This document shows positions 62,513 to 64,000 of a DNA stretch of 64,000 nucleotides, one piece after another. This stretch comes from Aporrectodea caliginosa. Its lineage: Eukaryota > Annelida > Clitellata > Crassiclitellata > Lumbricidae. The notes beneath the pieces are model-generated. The model was given only the letters and a program-made list of their open reading frames with translations, had not been told where the DNA came from and did not search any database. The DNA lies in the NCBI GenBank assembly GCA_020284085.1, contig JACEVL010000056.1:124001-188000 (forward strand), in the 5' to 3' direction. Within the stretch, counting starts at the first letter, position 1. Every line of letters starts with the position of its first letter. The position numbers and the translations under genes were made by a program.

Positions 62513-62774
62513 CGTTTATTTTCAATTTCAGAAGGACAAAGTCTGCTTCATAAATTTTCAGTTTAGTGCAATTATTAAAGACGGTTATAGGCCTAATAGA
62601 ATATCATCTTCATCTCGCGAATGATATTAGACCAAAATTTGGTCGTAGCTAAAGGGAGCAACAGGAATTTCCCCCCAGAAGGAACATTTAACCGAAGTGG
62701 TGCTCACTTCTCTGCGCCGAAAACGCAAGTTCACTCATATTACAATACAATACAACTGATCTTTGATATCGCCC

Positions 62775-62965
62775 TTCTTACTAAGGTTGCCCCAAGCTCA
62801 GAAGTGCACACGCCTCGTCGGCGCAGAGGCAATTATTTTTGCAGAGCAATTGTGCGCGAAGGACTTGCCCATGGTCCCTATACGCGGCGGCTTGAGGTGG
62901 ATTCGAACCTGCAACCATCCGGCTGCAAGGCACCGAACATACCCCTACATCACCGCGCCCCACGA
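62775..62965 (-). repeat. tRNA-derived SINE, inverted
   Basis: Minus strand reads GTTGCAGGTTCGAATCCACC (B box), then TATAGGGACCATGGGCAAGTCC, the family body seen elsewhere. Confidence 0.65.
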
Positions 62966-62969
62966 CCAA

Positions 62970-63509
62970 GGCACTTTAATTAAACCAAGGGAACCTGCAT
63001 GGGCCATGAGTCCTTGAACTAAGTACTTGAAATTGGAACGTTATTGCACCACAGTAATGCACACGAAAGGCCTAATGGTCTTTGATGAGTGCTTGACTGC
63101 TTGTATGATGAACGCTCACAAACGCTGGCGATACCTGGAGAATAACCTGAAAAGCAAAAACGTTCGTCTAGAAAAGGCTGCATGCTGCGGCAAAGTTATC
63201 AAAAACTAGGACAGTTTTTGGCAGTGGCTTTTAAGACCCGTGGCTAACAGGGGGTTTTCCCAGCAACCACCCACGTAATCGCCAGCTTGAAGTACTCCAA
63301 ACCTCCCCCACTGAGTTAGAATAAAGCCGTGGCAGTCATAAGATATCGTTAAGCACCTGCATGAGACACTAATTAATCGTCGGCATGATAATGTCGTAAA
63401 CGGATAATAGGTCGACTCAAACGACCACGCAAACGCAAGATGCCATTAGCGTCGGAAACTGTAACGGATACTATATTACTTGAGCCTGATCATAATATGG
63501 AAGTCTCTA
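62970..63509. other. Intronic sequence of the cadherin-like gene, no exon seen
   Basis: No coding exon or RNA gene recognised between the SINE and the donor. Confidence 0.35.
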
Positions 63510-63510
63510 C

Positions 63511-64000
63511 CTGGATGCTGTGACCATTGACCGGCGGAAGGAAGTCTTCGTCGCTGACGTAATCGGGAACCGATGACGGAGTCTGTCGACTGCTTCCGTT
63601 GTTGTACACGTCATCGTTTGTCTTGGCTCCCTTTCCCGCCTCCGTCACAGGGGGCGGAGTCAGCGCGTCGGGGTTAGACCAAAACGAACAGTTTCGACCG
63701 GCGTCGGTCGATTGTGACGTCGTCGTCGTCTTCCTGCGTCGACGGCTTGCCGTTACTATGGCAACGCAGATGAGGACTATAAGAACGATGCACCCGGTGA
63801 CGCCGCCGATGAGCACGGCCAGACCGACGCGCCCGAACCCGCGTCCCCAGAAACTGAAAATGGGTCGCACCTGGCCATTGGACTCGCCACGCTCCACGTG
63901 AACGGCGGTTGGGTCGATCACGTGGACGAACACGTGGGCTGTGTCCGTGCGGCGGGGGGCTGACTCGCTCTGAACGACGACGGCGAAGTTGTAGGAAGAG
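63511..64000 (-). CDS. Cadherin/protocadherin-like receptor, membrane-proximal exon
   Basis: The minus-strand frame is open from the window edge to a GTAGAG donor at 63510-63509. It begins SSYNFAVVVQSESAPRRTDTAH, the last strands of a cadherin-type ectodomain with VFVHVID, followed by a linker, one transmembrane helix (VGLAVLIGGVTGCIVLIVLICVAIV) and a basic stop-transfer RRRRK. The cytosolic part is Thr/Ser-rich (TTTTSQST), includes DALTPPPVTEAG and PDYVSDEDF, and is polar throughout. The order (ectodomain end, TM, Ser/Pro-rich tail) fits protocadherins, single-pass adhesion receptors. No catenin-binding motif is visible in this exon. The N-terminal cadherin repeats would be to the right of the window. 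Confidence 0.65.

Overview
The window is eukaryotic nuclear DNA from an invertebrate animal. Genes are split by GT-AG introns, introns and spacers are AT-rich and full of microsatellites, and non-LTR retrotransposons, tRNA-derived SINEs, hAT, Tc1/mariner and Helitron elements are abundant. Orthologues of animal genes (Neuralized-like, JmjC, profilin, Numb, YIPF5, cadherin) exclude plants and fungi. The palindrome TAGGCCTA recurs throughout; from memory this resembles marine deuterostome (echinoderm-like) genomes, but the phylum is an inference.

Layout. 1-1.35 kb: 3' end of a NEURL2-like gene (NHR + SOCS box), plus strand. 2.7-11.8 kb: a complete four-exon minus-strand gene for a membrane-anchored JmjC (cupin-8) oxygenase, assembled here from phase-compatible exons; an RTE-like LINE sits in its last intron and several SINEs and MITEs in the first. 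12.5 kb: tRNA-Arg(CCT). 15.6-17.4 kb: a three-exon gene for a profilin with a lysine-rich N-terminal extension. 19-23 kb: LINE tails, a MITE inside a tRNA-like SINE, and a repeat carrying many TGACGTAA motifs. 23.5-26.5 kb: a C2H2 zinc-finger gene, followed by a 24-bp minisatellite. 27.5-33.7 kb: gene-poor and rich in simple repeats, with a 460-bp tandem duplication.

34.0-40.5 kb: a six-exon minus-strand Numb-like PTB adaptor gene. Its last intron holds a Tc1/mariner relic and a Helitron, and a decayed copy of its first coding exon lies upstream. 42.9-45.1 kb: a CR1/L2-like LINE split by a hAT MITE. 46.4-50.2 kb: the complete six-exon YIPF5 gene. 51.6-55.4 kb: a giant inverted repeat with ~150-bp tandem subunits, a CXC-type cysteine-rich ORF fragment and a second copy of the hAT MITE. 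55.5-56.9 kb: two further TIR elements. 57-62.5 kb: microsatellites, a LINE and candidate cadherin tail exons. 62.7-64 kb: a SINE, then a minus-strand cadherin/protocadherin-like exon that runs off the window.

The genes do not form a pathway: one is a ubiquitin-ligase adaptor, one a hydroxylase, one an actin regulator, one a transcription factor, one an endocytic/fate adaptor, one a Golgi trafficking protein and one an adhesion receptor. Coordinates of spliced genes come from hand-read splice sites and reading-frame continuity; repeat boundaries are exact only where target-site duplications are reported.
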